From the NCBI RefSeq assembly GCF_036226925.1, contig NZ_CP109031.1:9548001-9612000 (forward strand): a stretch of DNA of 64,000 nucleotides. Direction: 5' to 3'. The notes below the pieces were generated by a model, which did no database searches, was not told the DNA's origin, and saw only the letters and a list, made by a program, of their open reading frames with translations. The translations under genes and the position numbers were made by a program. Positions 1 through 7,902 of this stretch are shown here, one piece after another. This DNA comes from Streptomyces sp. NBC_00659. Its GTDB lineage: Bacteria; Actinomycetota; Actinomycetes; Streptomycetales; Streptomycetaceae. The first letter of the stretch is position 1. Every line of letters begins with the position of its first letter.

Positions 1-748
1 CGTGCTGTGCGGCCTCGGCCACCGTTGCCCGGCCGGAGACGGCGTAACAGGTGGTGACCAGCGGCAGGCCGGCCAGCTGTGCGGCCTCGTAGTGGGCGGC
101 CCGCAGCCGGGGCGGCAGGCCGTGCAGCAGCAGCCCGTCGCAGCCCGCGTCGGCCAGGGCGCGGGCGAAGCCGCCCGGGTCGCGGCCCCTGACGGTGTGA
201 CTCCAGTCGGCGAGCAGGGCGATGCGCAGACGGCGCAGGGTGGGACGTATGGCTGTCACCGCGTCGAGCACGGCGTCGAGGGTGACACCGCTCGCCAGTG
301 CGCGGTCCGCGCTGCGGCGGACGACCGGGCCGTCGGTGACGGAGCCGGGGAAGGGGACGGCCAGTTCGAGGCAGTCGACGTCACTGTCGTCGAGCATCGC
401 GGCGAGGTCCGCCAGGATGTCGAGCGGCGGGTCGCCCGCGTTGACGAACACGGCGAGTCCCGGGCGGCCCGGACGGCGGCGCGCGAAGAACTCGCCCGTG
501 TCGGCCGGTGCGTGGGGGTGTGCGTCCCCGGGAACTCTGCCCCGGGCTCCCCGGCCCTCACCCGCCGGCCGGCCGTCTCCGTCCGGCCCGCAAGCCGGGC
601 GACGCTCCCCAGGCCTTTCGGGCGAAGGCCCCACCGGCGCGGCGGACCCGGCGCTCCGGCAGGACGCCAGGGACAAGGACGCCACTCCGGGCACAGCGTC
701 CGGAGCCAGGCCCGACACCGGGACCGTGGGCAGGAGTCGCTCAGGCAT
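1..748 (-). CDS. TrpA-like protein (tryptophan synthase alpha family), 3' end cut by window edge
   Basis: Lyase of the tryptophan synthase alpha fold, which in primary metabolism cleaves indole-3-glycerol phosphate. The core is recognisable: a strand ending VFVNAGDPPLD, then CLELAVPF with the catalytic-type Glu (about residue 128) and VTDGP with the second acid (about residue 139). The usual MYANLV-type loop is replaced by ALLADWSHTV, so the substrate is probably not the normal one. The ATG overlaps the trpD-like stop by 8 nt (ATGCCTGA), implying coupled translation. That start gives about 85 extra low-complexity residues before the fold; an internal GTG could be the true start. It lies in an operon with an adenylation enzyme, a carrier protein and a TrpD paralogue, which points to an amidine- or indole-like nitrogen heterocycle rather than to tryptophan supply. 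The family call is fairly secure, the reaction is inferred. Confidence 0.72.
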   Translation of the reverse strand, partial: MPERLLPTVPVSGLAPDAVPGVASLSLASCRSAGSAAPVGPSPERPGERRPACGPDGDGRPAGEGRGARGRVPGDAHPHAPADTGEFFARRRPGRPGLAVFVNAGDPPLDILADLAAMLDDSDVDCLELAVPFPGSVTDGPVVRRSADRALASGVTLDAVLDAVTAIRPTLRRLRIALLADWSHTVRGRDPGGFARALADAGCDGLLLHGLPPRLRAAHYEAAQLAGLPLVTTCYAVSGRATVAEAAQH

Positions 749-1787
749 GAGCCGCCTCCCGCGTGCGCAGCCGGTCGACCAACGACAGCGCCGCGCCGTC
801 GTGCAGCGTGGAGCGGGCGGCGCGCAGTGCCTCGTGCCAGTCGCCGGTGAGCCGGCCCGCCACCGCCAGGGCGGCCGCGTTGAGGCAGACGGTTTCGGTG
901 GCGGCGGGGGTGCCGCGTCCGGCGAGGACCTCCAGGAAGAGATCCACGGCGTCCTGCACACCGCCTCCCCCGGGACGGCTCAGATCCGCCAGCCGGCCCG
1001 GCCCCAGGCCCAGCGCGGCGGGCCGCAGGGTGAACTCGTCCTCGGCGCCGTCCTCGTAGCACCGCACCCGGTTGGCGGTGAACGCCAGCAGCTCGTCGGC
1101 GCCGGCGTCGTTGTCGGCCAGCCACACCGTCCGGCCCGTGGCACGCGAGACGTGCGCGGCCGCCTGCCGCAGCCCCTCGAGCGCCTCCGGGCGGGACACC
1201 CCGCTCACCTGGGCGCGCACCGCCACGTCGGCGAGCAGGGGGCCGAGCGTGTTGACGATCGACCCCAGCCGCCGCATGTCCAGCGGCACGACGGCCCGGG
1301 CGAGCAACGCGATCTCCGCGGGGTACACGAAGTACCCGGCGAAGGCGACGCCGCAGCGCTCCAGGGTGTCCTGGGTCTGCTCGTACGACGTCGTCGCCGC
1401 GATGCCGAGCCGCTCGAGCAGGTCCAGGGAGCCGCAGCTGCCGGTGTAGGCGCGAGAGCCGGTCTTGACGACCCGGACGCCCATCGCCGCCGCCACGAAG
1501 GCGGCCGCCGTGGAGATGTTGAAGGTACGCGGCCCGCCCCCGGTGCCGACGATGTTCACGGCATCCGCGAACGCGTCCGCCGGGCGCAGGGGCCTGCGCT
1601 CGGCCAGCGAGTCCAGCAACGCGCACAGCGTGACCGGGTCCGGCATCCGGGTCGACAGCGAGGCGAGCAGGGCCGTGGCCTCACCCCGGCGCAGGTCACC
1701 GGCGTGCAGCTGGTCCCAGAACGACCGCCACACCGGCAGCTGAACGGGACGGTCCCGGCCGATGAGCGCGACGACGGCCTCGTGCAT
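741..1787 (-). CDS. TrpD-like phosphoribosyltransferase paralogue
   Basis: A 348-residue member of the anthranilate phosphoribosyltransferase family, normal length for TrpD. The glycine-rich PRPP loop (GTGGG, residues 81-85), TFNIST (88-93) and the following VVKTGSRA are visible. Two signatures depart from true TrpD: GTGGD has become GTGGG and the anthranilate-contacting KHGNR is KTGSR (108-112). It therefore probably transfers a phosphoribosyl group to something other than anthranilate. It starts 2 nt after the carrier protein stop and overlaps the TrpA-like gene, so the four genes from 3572 down to 1 form one operon. In kosinostatin biosynthesis a comparable set (free A enzyme, PCP, Trp-like enzymes) is reported to build the pyrrolopyrrole from nicotinate and ribose, and that is the best analogy. 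The substrate here is inference. Confidence 0.8.
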   Translation of the reverse strand: MHEAVVALIGRDRPVQLPVWRSFWDQLHAGDLRRGEATALLASLSTRMPDPVTLCALLDSLAERRPLRPADAFADAVNIVGTGGGPRTFNISTAAAFVAAAMGVRVVKTGSRAYTGSCGSLDLLERLGIAATTSYEQTQDTLERCGVAFAGYFVYPAEIALLARAVVPLDMRRLGSIVNTLGPLLADVAVRAQVSGVSRPEALEGLRQAAAHVSRATGRTVWLADNDAGADELLAFTANRVRCYEDGAEDEFTLRPAALGLGPGRLADLSRPGGGGVQDAVDLFLEVLAGRGTPAATETVCLNAAALAVAGRLTGDWHEALRAARSTLHDGAALSLVDRLRTREAAHA

Positions 1788-1789
1788 GA

Positions 1790-2053
1790 CTACTCGGCCC
1801 CCACGTGCTCGCGCGGCGCGTCGGTGAGGAACGCGGCGATCGCCGCGACGGAGGTGAAGGACTCGGGGTCGAGGTCCACGGCATCGGTGTCGACGCCGTA
1901 GCGGTCCTCCAGCCAGGCGATCACCTTGAGCAGCCCGAGGCTGTCGATGACGCCGTTCGCCATCAGGTCGAGGTCGTCGGCGAGGTCGTCCGCGGGCACG
2001 TCCGGCAGGAACTCCCTGAGGACGAACTCCTTGACGGCCTGGGCGTAGTCCAT
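1790..2053 (-). CDS. Free-standing peptidyl/acyl carrier protein
   Basis: An 87-residue carrier protein with the phosphopantetheine site in GVIDSLGLLKVIAWLED (Ser38). The pattern is of the discrete amino-acid or aryl carrier kind (CloN5/RedO-like) rather than the type II polyketide ACP kind. It sits 1 nt after the adenylation gene stop and 2 nt before the TrpD-like start, so it should be made with them and loaded by the adenylation protein. The probable role is to hold the activated acid while the TrpD-like and TrpA-like enzymes elaborate it. The PPTase at 24962-25849 is a candidate for its activation. Confidence 0.88.
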   Translation of the reverse strand: MDYAQAVKEFVLREFLPDVPADDLADDLDLMANGVIDSLGLLKVIAWLEDRYGVDTDAVDLDPESFTSVAAIAAFLTDAPREHVGAE

Positions 2054-2054
2054 G

Positions 2055-3572
2055 TCAGTTCTCCTTGGTGAAGTGGGCCGAAGCGACCAGGTCGCGGTCG
2101 ACCTTGCCGGTGGAAGTCCTGGGCAGCGGGTCGTCGACGATCCGCAGGCCCGACGGAACCGCCGCCCGGGGGAGCCGGCGGGCCAGATGCCCGCGCAGCG
2201 TCAGGCTGGTGAGGCCGGAGCCCGGTGCACGCCGTACCAGCGCGTGCAGCAGCCGTCCGGCGACCGGGTCGGGCAGGGCCAGGACGGCCGCCTCGGTGAC
2301 CTCGTGGTGGCCGAGCAGGACGTGCTCCACCTCCTGGGCGTTGACCCGCACCCCGCGCACCTTGACCTGCGCGTCGGTGCGGCCCTCGAGGGTGAGGGAG
2401 CCGTCCGTGTGCCGGCGCACCAGGTCGCCGCTGCGGAAGTAGCGCCGGCCGTCGTCGCGTGCCGGATGCGGTACGAACGCCTGCGCGGCGGCCGCCGGGC
2501 CCAGGTAGCCGCGGGTCTGGAAGGCGGTGGAGACGAGCAGTTCGCCGGCGCCGGGCCCGGCCAGTACCGTGCCCTCGTCCGTGACGACGAGCGCACCGGC
2601 GCCGGGCAGCGGCCGGCCCAGCGGCAGCGGGCCGCCGCCCGCCGCGTCTTTCGCGCTCACCTCGTACACGAAGCTGTCATTGGTCTCGGTGCACCCGTAG
2701 ATGCTGTGCAGCCGGGCGCCGGGCAGCAGGCCCGGCAGCCGGGCGAGCAGCGGCCCGGGCATGGCGTCACCGGTGAACATGGCGTGCCGTACGGCGGGCA
2801 GGACCACCCCGGCGGTGTCCGCTGCGTCGGCGAGCAGCCGGAAGAACATGGGTACGGCCTGGACGACCCGGACCTGATGCCGGGTCAGCAGATTCAGCAG
2901 GCGGGGACCGTCCAGGGCGTGGTCGGCCTCGACGAGGACGGCCCGGCCGCCGTGCGCGAGGGTGGCCCACACGTCGAGCAGACACAGGTCGAAGTTGAGC
3001 GGCGCGTAGTTGAGGACCGTGGTGCCCGGGCCGATGCCGAAGGCGTCGGCGGCCCAGCCGGTGAAGGCGTCCAGTGCCGCCACGTCCAGCGGGACGATCT
3101 TCGGGGTTCCGGTGGAGCCGGAGGTGGTGAGCAGCAGGGCGGGCCGGCCGGTGGGCGGCGCGGGAGGCCGCGGGGTGCTCGCCCCGCGCGCAGGGGGACC
3201 GTCGTCGGGCCGCAGCGCCTTTTGTACGCCGGCCTGCTCGTGCAGCAGGCCGACGGCGTCCCGGCCGAGCGTGGCGGCCGCCAGCAGCACCGGCCGGCGC
3301 TCCAGCAGACAGGCCAGGACCAGGGCGATGGTGGCGGGCGACTTCACGGCGGGCACGGCGATGGGTGCGTCGCCCGGCAGGTGCGCCAGGCGGGCCCGCT
3401 CGTGCTCCGCGCTGCGCAGCAGCGCTCCGTAGCCGATCTCCTCGTCCCGCCACACCAGTGCGGTCGCGTGCGGGGTTCGCCGCGCCTGTTCCAGGACACC
3501 GCCGAGGAGGGTGCGACGGTGTGCCGCGACGTGTCCGGGCGCGACCTGCGTCCTGCCTGCGCTGCCGTTCAA
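2055..3572 (-). CDS. Free-standing adenylation enzyme (acyl/aminoacyl-AMP ligase)
   Basis: ANL-superfamily adenylating enzyme of about 505 residues that activates a carboxylic or amino acid and loads it on the adjacent carrier protein. Visible motifs: the phosphate loop TTSGSTGTPK (about 149-158), PLNFDLCLLDVW, the A5-type YGCTETNDSF, YFRSGDLV, and the C-terminal STGKVDRD lysine motif. The NFDLCLLDVW and TETNDSF stretches recall the discrete ligases of pyrrole and aryl carrier systems. The start chosen is TTG at 3572, preceded by GGAGGGAAC at good distance; the frame stays open far upstream but there it is antisense to the SWIM gene. A two-heptamer SARP-type box lies about 65-80 nt upstream. 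The substrate cannot be read from the sequence; nicotinate is an inference from kosinostatin, proline or an aryl acid are alternatives. Confidence 0.87.
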   Translation of the reverse strand: MNGSAGRTQVAPGHVAAHRRTLLGGVLEQARRTPHATALVWRDEEIGYGALLRSAEHERARLAHLPGDAPIAVPAVKSPATIALVLACLLERRPVLLAAATLGRDAVGLLHEQAGVQKALRPDDGPPARGASTPRPPAPPTGRPALLLTTSGSTGTPKIVPLDVAALDAFTGWAADAFGIGPGTTVLNYAPLNFDLCLLDVWATLAHGGRAVLVEADHALDGPRLLNLLTRHQVRVVQAVPMFFRLLADAADTAGVVLPAVRHAMFTGDAMPGPLLARLPGLLPGARLHSIYGCTETNDSFVYEVSAKDAAGGGPLPLGRPLPGAGALVVTDEGTVLAGPGAGELLVSTAFQTRGYLGPAAAAQAFVPHPARDDGRRYFRSGDLVRRHTDGSLTLEGRTDAQVKVRGVRVNAQEVEHVLLGHHEVTEAAVLALPDPVAGRLLHALVRRAPGSGLTSLTLRGHLARRLPRAAVPSGLRIVDDPLPRTSTGKVDRDLVASAHFTKEN

Positions 3573-3636
3573 GTTCCCTCCCCCTGATCCCGTTTCGCAC
3601 CGTGCGGTGGTCTTCGGTCCCGATCGTGCGGGGGTG

Positions 3637-3654
3637 GTCTGGAGGATTGATCGA
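3637..3654 (-). promoter_or_regulatory. Candidate SARP box upstream of the adenylation/Trp-like operon
   Basis: Read on the minus strand there are heptamers TCGATCA and TCCAGAC whose starts are exactly 11 bp apart. The same spacing and TC(G/C)A core recurs at other starts of this cluster. It lies between the operon start and the terminator behind the SWIM gene, where its promoter should be. Found by eye; only two good repeats. Confidence 0.45.
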
Positions 3655-3673
3655 GTCACGGTGCACCTGCAGC

Positions 3674-3713
3674 ACCAGGGCCCCGTCACCGGTGGCGGTG
3701 ACGGGGCCCTGGT
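3674..3713. terminator. Perfect 17-bp hairpin, transcription terminator
   Basis: Inverted repeat with arms at 3674-3690 and 3697-3713 and a 6-nt loop, directly after the SWIM gene stop (which reads leftwards). There is no long T run, as is common in Streptomyces. It should separate the SWIM/SNF2 unit from the adenylation operon. Confidence 0.75.
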
Positions 3714-3724
3714 CCCTGTGCCGT

Positions 3725-5023
3725 TCAGTCGTCGGTGAGGTCCACGAGGGCGTCCGAGGGGTCGCCGTGCGGCGCTCCGGCCGGCCACCACGCGTCCGCC
3801 CGGCGGCGATAGGGGTACCAGCGGCCGTCGCGGCCCAGGCGCAGCTGGATGTCCTGGCCGGCCGGTGTCCAGTGGTTGCCCTGGACCTGAAGCTCCGGCA
3901 GTTCGTCCGCCTCCCAGCCCGCCGAGAGCGCCGCGCGTGCCCGGGCGGTCTCCTGGGCGGACGGCGACCAGGCGCGCTCCAGCACCTCCAGCCCCGCCGC
4001 CCCGCCGGTGCGCCAGGCCTCGGCCGCGCGGTCCAGCTCCTCGGACGGTCTGCCGCAGGCCTGCCGCAGCCGCGCCGCAACCCTTGGATCCGGATGGGTG
4101 GCCGCGATGCGTACGGTGTCCTGCCACAGGCCGAGCTCGGGCGCGGGCGCGTCGGTCAGGCCCCGGGCGTACGCGAGCAGCGACCTGGCGCGTACGGCCG
4201 CGTCGGCGACCAGCTGCTCCAGCGGGTCGGCCTCGATGCCGGTGACCGGCTCACCGGCACCGGCCGGGGCGGGAGGCAGCGACGGCAGTCCGGGCAGCGG
4301 CGACGCCTCCCGCGACCAGGCGGACAGCGGGTCCACGCCGGGCAACGGGCCCTTCTGCAGGGTGACTTCCGCGTCCGTCCCGTCCGCGTCCTCGCCGTCC
4401 TCGCCATCCTCTTCGTCCTCTTCGTCCCCGCCCGTCATGGCCCGCAGCAGCAGCTCCGACTTCAGCTCCTCCACGGCCTCTCCGGCGCCCCTGCCCCGCA
4501 CCAGCAGCAGCAGCCACGGGTCCGTGTCCAGGTGCCACGACAGCTGGTAGCACAGGGCCGTGGCATGCGGGCACGGATGGTCCAGGGCGTCGCAGTCGCA
4601 GTCGGCGTCCAGGTCCCCGTACCCGGGCAGCAGCCGCAGCCGGGCGTCCTCCACCGCCTCCAGGAGGTCCTCGGGCAGCTCACCGGCCAGCAGCGACTCC
4701 GTCACGGCGGGCCGGTCCGCGGTCTTGTCCCACAGCAGTTCCCACTCCTGGTCGTCCAGCTCCCGCAGGGTGATCACGGTCGTGTACGCCTCGTCGCCGC
4801 CGTAGACCTGCGCCGTGATCCGTCCCGGGCCGACCGCGATCGGCCCGATCCGTCCGGTGCGGGAGAAGGCCCGGCCCTGCTTCAGCGGCTCCTCCTCCGG
4901 CCAGGTGTCCTCGACGGCCTGCGTGAAGGATCCGGCCCAGAACGACTGGCCGCGGGCACGGCCGCCCTTGCGGGCGGGGAAGGCGGGAAAGCCCCGGGCG
5001 CCGCTGTCCTTGCTCGCGGCCAT
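3725..5023 (-). CDS. SWIM zinc-finger protein
   Basis: A 432-residue protein with a SWIM-type zinc site, CxC followed by CxH (DCDCDALDHPCPHA, around residues 150-165), a fold used for DNA or protein contact. The middle carries an acidic linker rich in Glu and Asp; the C-terminal third is helical and ends DALVDLTDD. The ATG shares one base with the SNF2 stop (TGATG), so the two are translationally coupled and probably work as a pair, as in many actinobacterial genomes. Nothing suggests a direct biosynthetic step. The pair may be a housekeeping insertion or may help survive a DNA-damaging product; that is inference. Confidence 0.85.
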   Translation of the reverse strand: MAASKDSGARGFPAFPARKGGRARGQSFWAGSFTQAVEDTWPEEEPLKQGRAFSRTGRIGPIAVGPGRITAQVYGGDEAYTTVITLRELDDQEWELLWDKTADRPAVTESLLAGELPEDLLEAVEDARLRLLPGYGDLDADCDCDALDHPCPHATALCYQLSWHLDTDPWLLLLVRGRGAGEAVEELKSELLLRAMTGGDEEDEEDGEDGEDADGTDAEVTLQKGPLPGVDPLSAWSREASPLPGLPSLPPAPAGAGEPVTGIEADPLEQLVADAAVRARSLLAYARGLTDAPAPELGLWQDTVRIAATHPDPRVAARLRQACGRPSEELDRAAEAWRTGGAAGLEVLERAWSPSAQETARARAALSAGWEADELPELQVQGNHWTPAGQDIQLRLGRDGRWYPYRRRADAWWPAGAPHGDPSDALVDLTDD

Positions 5024-7851
5024 CACTCGCTCCTCAGCTCGACCAGGCCGGCCAGTTCGTCGTTGGTCAGTTCCGTCAGTGCCTGCTCGCCCGCCCCGAG
5101 CACCGAGTCCGCGAGCTCCTTCTTCGACTCCAGCAGGGCGGCGATGCGGTCCTCGACGGTGCCTTCGGCGATCAGCCGGTGCACCTGGACGGGCCTGGTC
5201 TGGCCGATCCGGTACGCGCGGTCCGTGGCCTGCGCCTCCACCGCCGGGTTCCACCAGCGGTCGTAGTGCACGACGTGTTCGGCCCGGGTCAGGTTCAGGC
5301 CTGTACCGGCCGCCTTCAGCGACAACAGGAAGACCGGCACCTCCCCGTCCTGGAAGCGCTGGACGAGCTCCTCGCGCTTGGGCACGGGCGTGCCGCCGTG
5401 CAGCAGCTGGGCGGGCACCCCGCGTTCGCGCAGGTGCCGCTCCAGCAGCCGGGCCATGACGACGTACTGCGTGAACACGAGCACGGCGCCGTCCTCGGCG
5501 ATGATCGTGCCGAGGAGTTCGTCGAGCAGCTCCAGCTTCCCGGAGCGCCCCGTGAGCACCGTGCCCTCCTCCTTGAGGAACTGGGCGGGGTGGTTGCAGA
5601 TCTGCTTCAGGCCGGTGAGCAGTTTCAGGACCAGGCCGCTGCGGGCGATGCCCTCGCTGCCGCGGATCTGCGCCATCACCTGCCGCACCTGCCCGTGGTA
5701 CAGCGCCGACTGCTCGGCGGTCAGCGCGACCGGCCGGTCCGTCTCGGTCTTGGGCGGCAGTTCCGGCGCGATGCCCGGGTCGGACTTGCGGCGGCGCAGC
5801 AGGAACGGGCGCACGAGAGTGGCCAGGCGCTGTGCCGTGGGCCGTTCCCCAGCGCCCTCGGTGCGCTCCGCCTCGATCGGCGCCATCCAGCGCCGGCGGA
5901 ACTCGCCGTATCCGCCGAGCAGTCCGGGCGTCGTCCAGTCCAGGACCGCCCACAGCTCGGAGAGGCTGTTCTCGACGGGCGTGCCGGTGAGCGCGATCTT
6001 CGCGTCGGCGGGGATCAGCCGCAGCGCCCTGGCGGTGCTGGAGTGCGGGTTCTTGACGTGCTGGGCCTCGTCGGCGACGACCATGCCCCAGCGGTGCCCG
6101 GCGAGCCGGTCGGCGTCGAGGCGCATCGTGCCGTACGTCGTCAGGACGAATCCCTCCCCGGCGCCGTCCAGGGTGCGGCCCGTGCCGTGGTAGCGGCGTA
6201 CGGCCGTGCCGGGCGCGAACCGGCCCACCTCGCGCTGCCAGTTGCCCAGCAGGGAGGCCGGGCAGACGACCAGGGTCGGCCCGCTGCTGTCCTCGTGTTC
6301 CTGGCGCAGCAGATGCAGCGCGATCAGCTGGACGGTCTTGCCCAGGCCCATGTCGTCGGCGAGGCAGCCGCCCAGCCCCAGCGAGGTCATCCGGTCCAGC
6401 CAGCGCAGGCCGCGCAGCTGGTAGTCGCGCAGGGTGGCGGCGAGCGCGGCGGGCCGGCGCAGGGGTTCGGCGCCGCCGTCCGGATCGGCGAGGTGGGCAC
6501 GCAGCGCCAGCAGCCAGGGGGTGGGCTCCACCGGCACCTGTTCCTTGCCGGCCCGCGCGTATCCGGTCAGGGCGACGGCGAGCGCCTCGATCGCGGTGAG
6601 CGTGCCCACCTCCGGCTCGCGGGCCTTGCGGGCCAGGTCGGCACCGGCCAGGATCCAGCCGCCCCGCAGCCGTACGGCGGGACGGCCCGCGGCGGCCTCG
6701 GCCCTCTCCTGGTCCGTCAACGGGTCGCCGTCCAGGCAGAGCTGCCAGCGCAGGTCCACGGTGCCGTCGCCGCCGAAGAACGAACGCAGGTCGGCCGGCG
6801 GCGCGAGGCCGGCGCCGACGACGGCCCGGGCGGTCAGCGAGCGGCCGGCGTCCCCGGGCCACAGCACGTCGATGCCGTGAGCGCGCAGCCGGCCGGCCGC
6901 GCCGCCCAGCAGATCGGTCACGTCCTGGTCGGACAACTCCATGGCGTGCGGCACGGGCAACAGCCGCTGAAGCGGCTTCCACACGTCCGCGGCCCGGCGC
7001 ACGGCCAGCACGGTGTCGGCCTGGGCCCGCGGACCCAGCGCGTGATCGGCGCTCGCGAACAGCTCGTCCGCGTCGAGCGCGAGGGTGGGGTCGGCCAGGC
7101 TGTGGGCGCGGGGGACCAGGCGCAGGCAGGGGGCGATGCCGCCGTCCTCGCTCCCGCCGGTGAGCTCCACCCGCAGGCTGACGCGGACTCCCGAGTCCAG
7201 GCCCGCCGAGATCTCCTCGGCCCAGGCCCGCAGCTGGGGCACGAGCTGGGGCTCCGCCGCCGCGAACGCCGCCCGGCCGGTGGCCGCCGGGGCCGCCGGG
7301 GTGCGCGGCAGGGTGTCGGCGACGGCGTCCAGGAACGCCCGTACCAGGCCCTCCGGTTCGGCCATCCGCACCGCCGTGTCAGCCGTGCCCGGCAGGACGC
7401 CGGCGTACGCCTCGGGCGGCGCGGCAGCGGCGAGCGCGCGCACCCGTTGCACGTCGTCCAGGTCCAGTGGGCCGATCCGCCAGGCGTCGTAGCCGCCCGG
7501 CGTGACACCCGGCAGCAGCCGCTCCCGGGCCGCCAGGTGCAGGGCGATCGCGGCCGCGCCTGCCCAGAACGCGGCGGCCCGATGGACCCCCGCCCCCGGC
7601 CGGGCCGCGCGGGCCAGCACCGGCAGCGCGTCGCCGACCGACAGCCGCACGGCCGCGACGGTGCGCAGGACCGGGGCACCGCCCTCGACGGTGACCACGT
7701 CCACGGCGTCCCCCGCCCCGGCCACCGGATCGGGCGGACCGCCCGGCGGGTCCCAGAACACCACCGTGCCGGAGCGGGGCGGGTCGGCCGCCTCGAAGAG
7801 CACCGCACACCGCGTGAGGTCGTCGGCCCGAACGCCCGTCGTCACTGCCAT
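5023..7851 (-). CDS. SNF2-family DEAD/DEAH-box helicase
   Basis: A 942-residue ATP-dependent DNA translocase of the SNF2/RapA type. The C-terminal half has the Walker A loop DDMGLGKTVQ (about residue 500), the DEAQH box (about 590), SGKLELLDELL, VFTQY, and the motif VI region YDRWWNPAVEAQATDRAYR with RIGQ. The N-terminal half is the less conserved SNF2-associated region of the bacterial form that partners SWIM proteins. ATG at 7851 follows AGAGGGAC. Together with the SWIM gene it is a two-gene unit between the nitrogen-branch operon and the exporter. Chromatin-like or repair remodelling is the family role; a link to self-resistance is unproven. Confidence 0.92.
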   Translation of the reverse strand: MAVTTGVRADDLTRCAVLFEAADPPRSGTVVFWDPPGGPPDPVAGAGDAVDVVTVEGGAPVLRTVAAVRLSVGDALPVLARAARPGAGVHRAAAFWAGAAAIALHLAARERLLPGVTPGGYDAWRIGPLDLDDVQRVRALAAAAPPEAYAGVLPGTADTAVRMAEPEGLVRAFLDAVADTLPRTPAAPAATGRAAFAAAEPQLVPQLRAWAEEISAGLDSGVRVSLRVELTGGSEDGGIAPCLRLVPRAHSLADPTLALDADELFASADHALGPRAQADTVLAVRRAADVWKPLQRLLPVPHAMELSDQDVTDLLGGAAGRLRAHGIDVLWPGDAGRSLTARAVVGAGLAPPADLRSFFGGDGTVDLRWQLCLDGDPLTDQERAEAAAGRPAVRLRGGWILAGADLARKAREPEVGTLTAIEALAVALTGYARAGKEQVPVEPTPWLLALRAHLADPDGGAEPLRRPAALAATLRDYQLRGLRWLDRMTSLGLGGCLADDMGLGKTVQLIALHLLRQEHEDSSGPTLVVCPASLLGNWQREVGRFAPGTAVRRYHGTGRTLDGAGEGFVLTTYGTMRLDADRLAGHRWGMVVADEAQHVKNPHSSTARALRLIPADAKIALTGTPVENSLSELWAVLDWTTPGLLGGYGEFRRRWMAPIEAERTEGAGERPTAQRLATLVRPFLLRRRKSDPGIAPELPPKTETDRPVALTAEQSALYHGQVRQVMAQIRGSEGIARSGLVLKLLTGLKQICNHPAQFLKEEGTVLTGRSGKLELLDELLGTIIAEDGAVLVFTQYVVMARLLERHLRERGVPAQLLHGGTPVPKREELVQRFQDGEVPVFLLSLKAAGTGLNLTRAEHVVHYDRWWNPAVEAQATDRAYRIGQTRPVQVHRLIAEGTVEDRIAALLESKKELADSVLGAGEQALTELTNDELAGLVELRSE

Positions 7852-7902
7852 GTCCCTCTGGATTCCCCTTCGTACATCCGGTCCCGTCCGATGTGGTCGC
7901 TC

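Noticed and set aside
1..1787. Primary tryptophan biosynthesis genes
   Set aside because: Key TrpD motifs are altered, the genes overlap a carrier protein gene, and they lie in a SARP-boxed unit.
2055..4127. A longer N-terminus for the adenylation enzyme
   Set aside because: Codons upstream of 3572 run through a 17-bp terminator hairpin and the SWIM gene and have no ANL similarity; TTG at 3572 has a good ribosome site.
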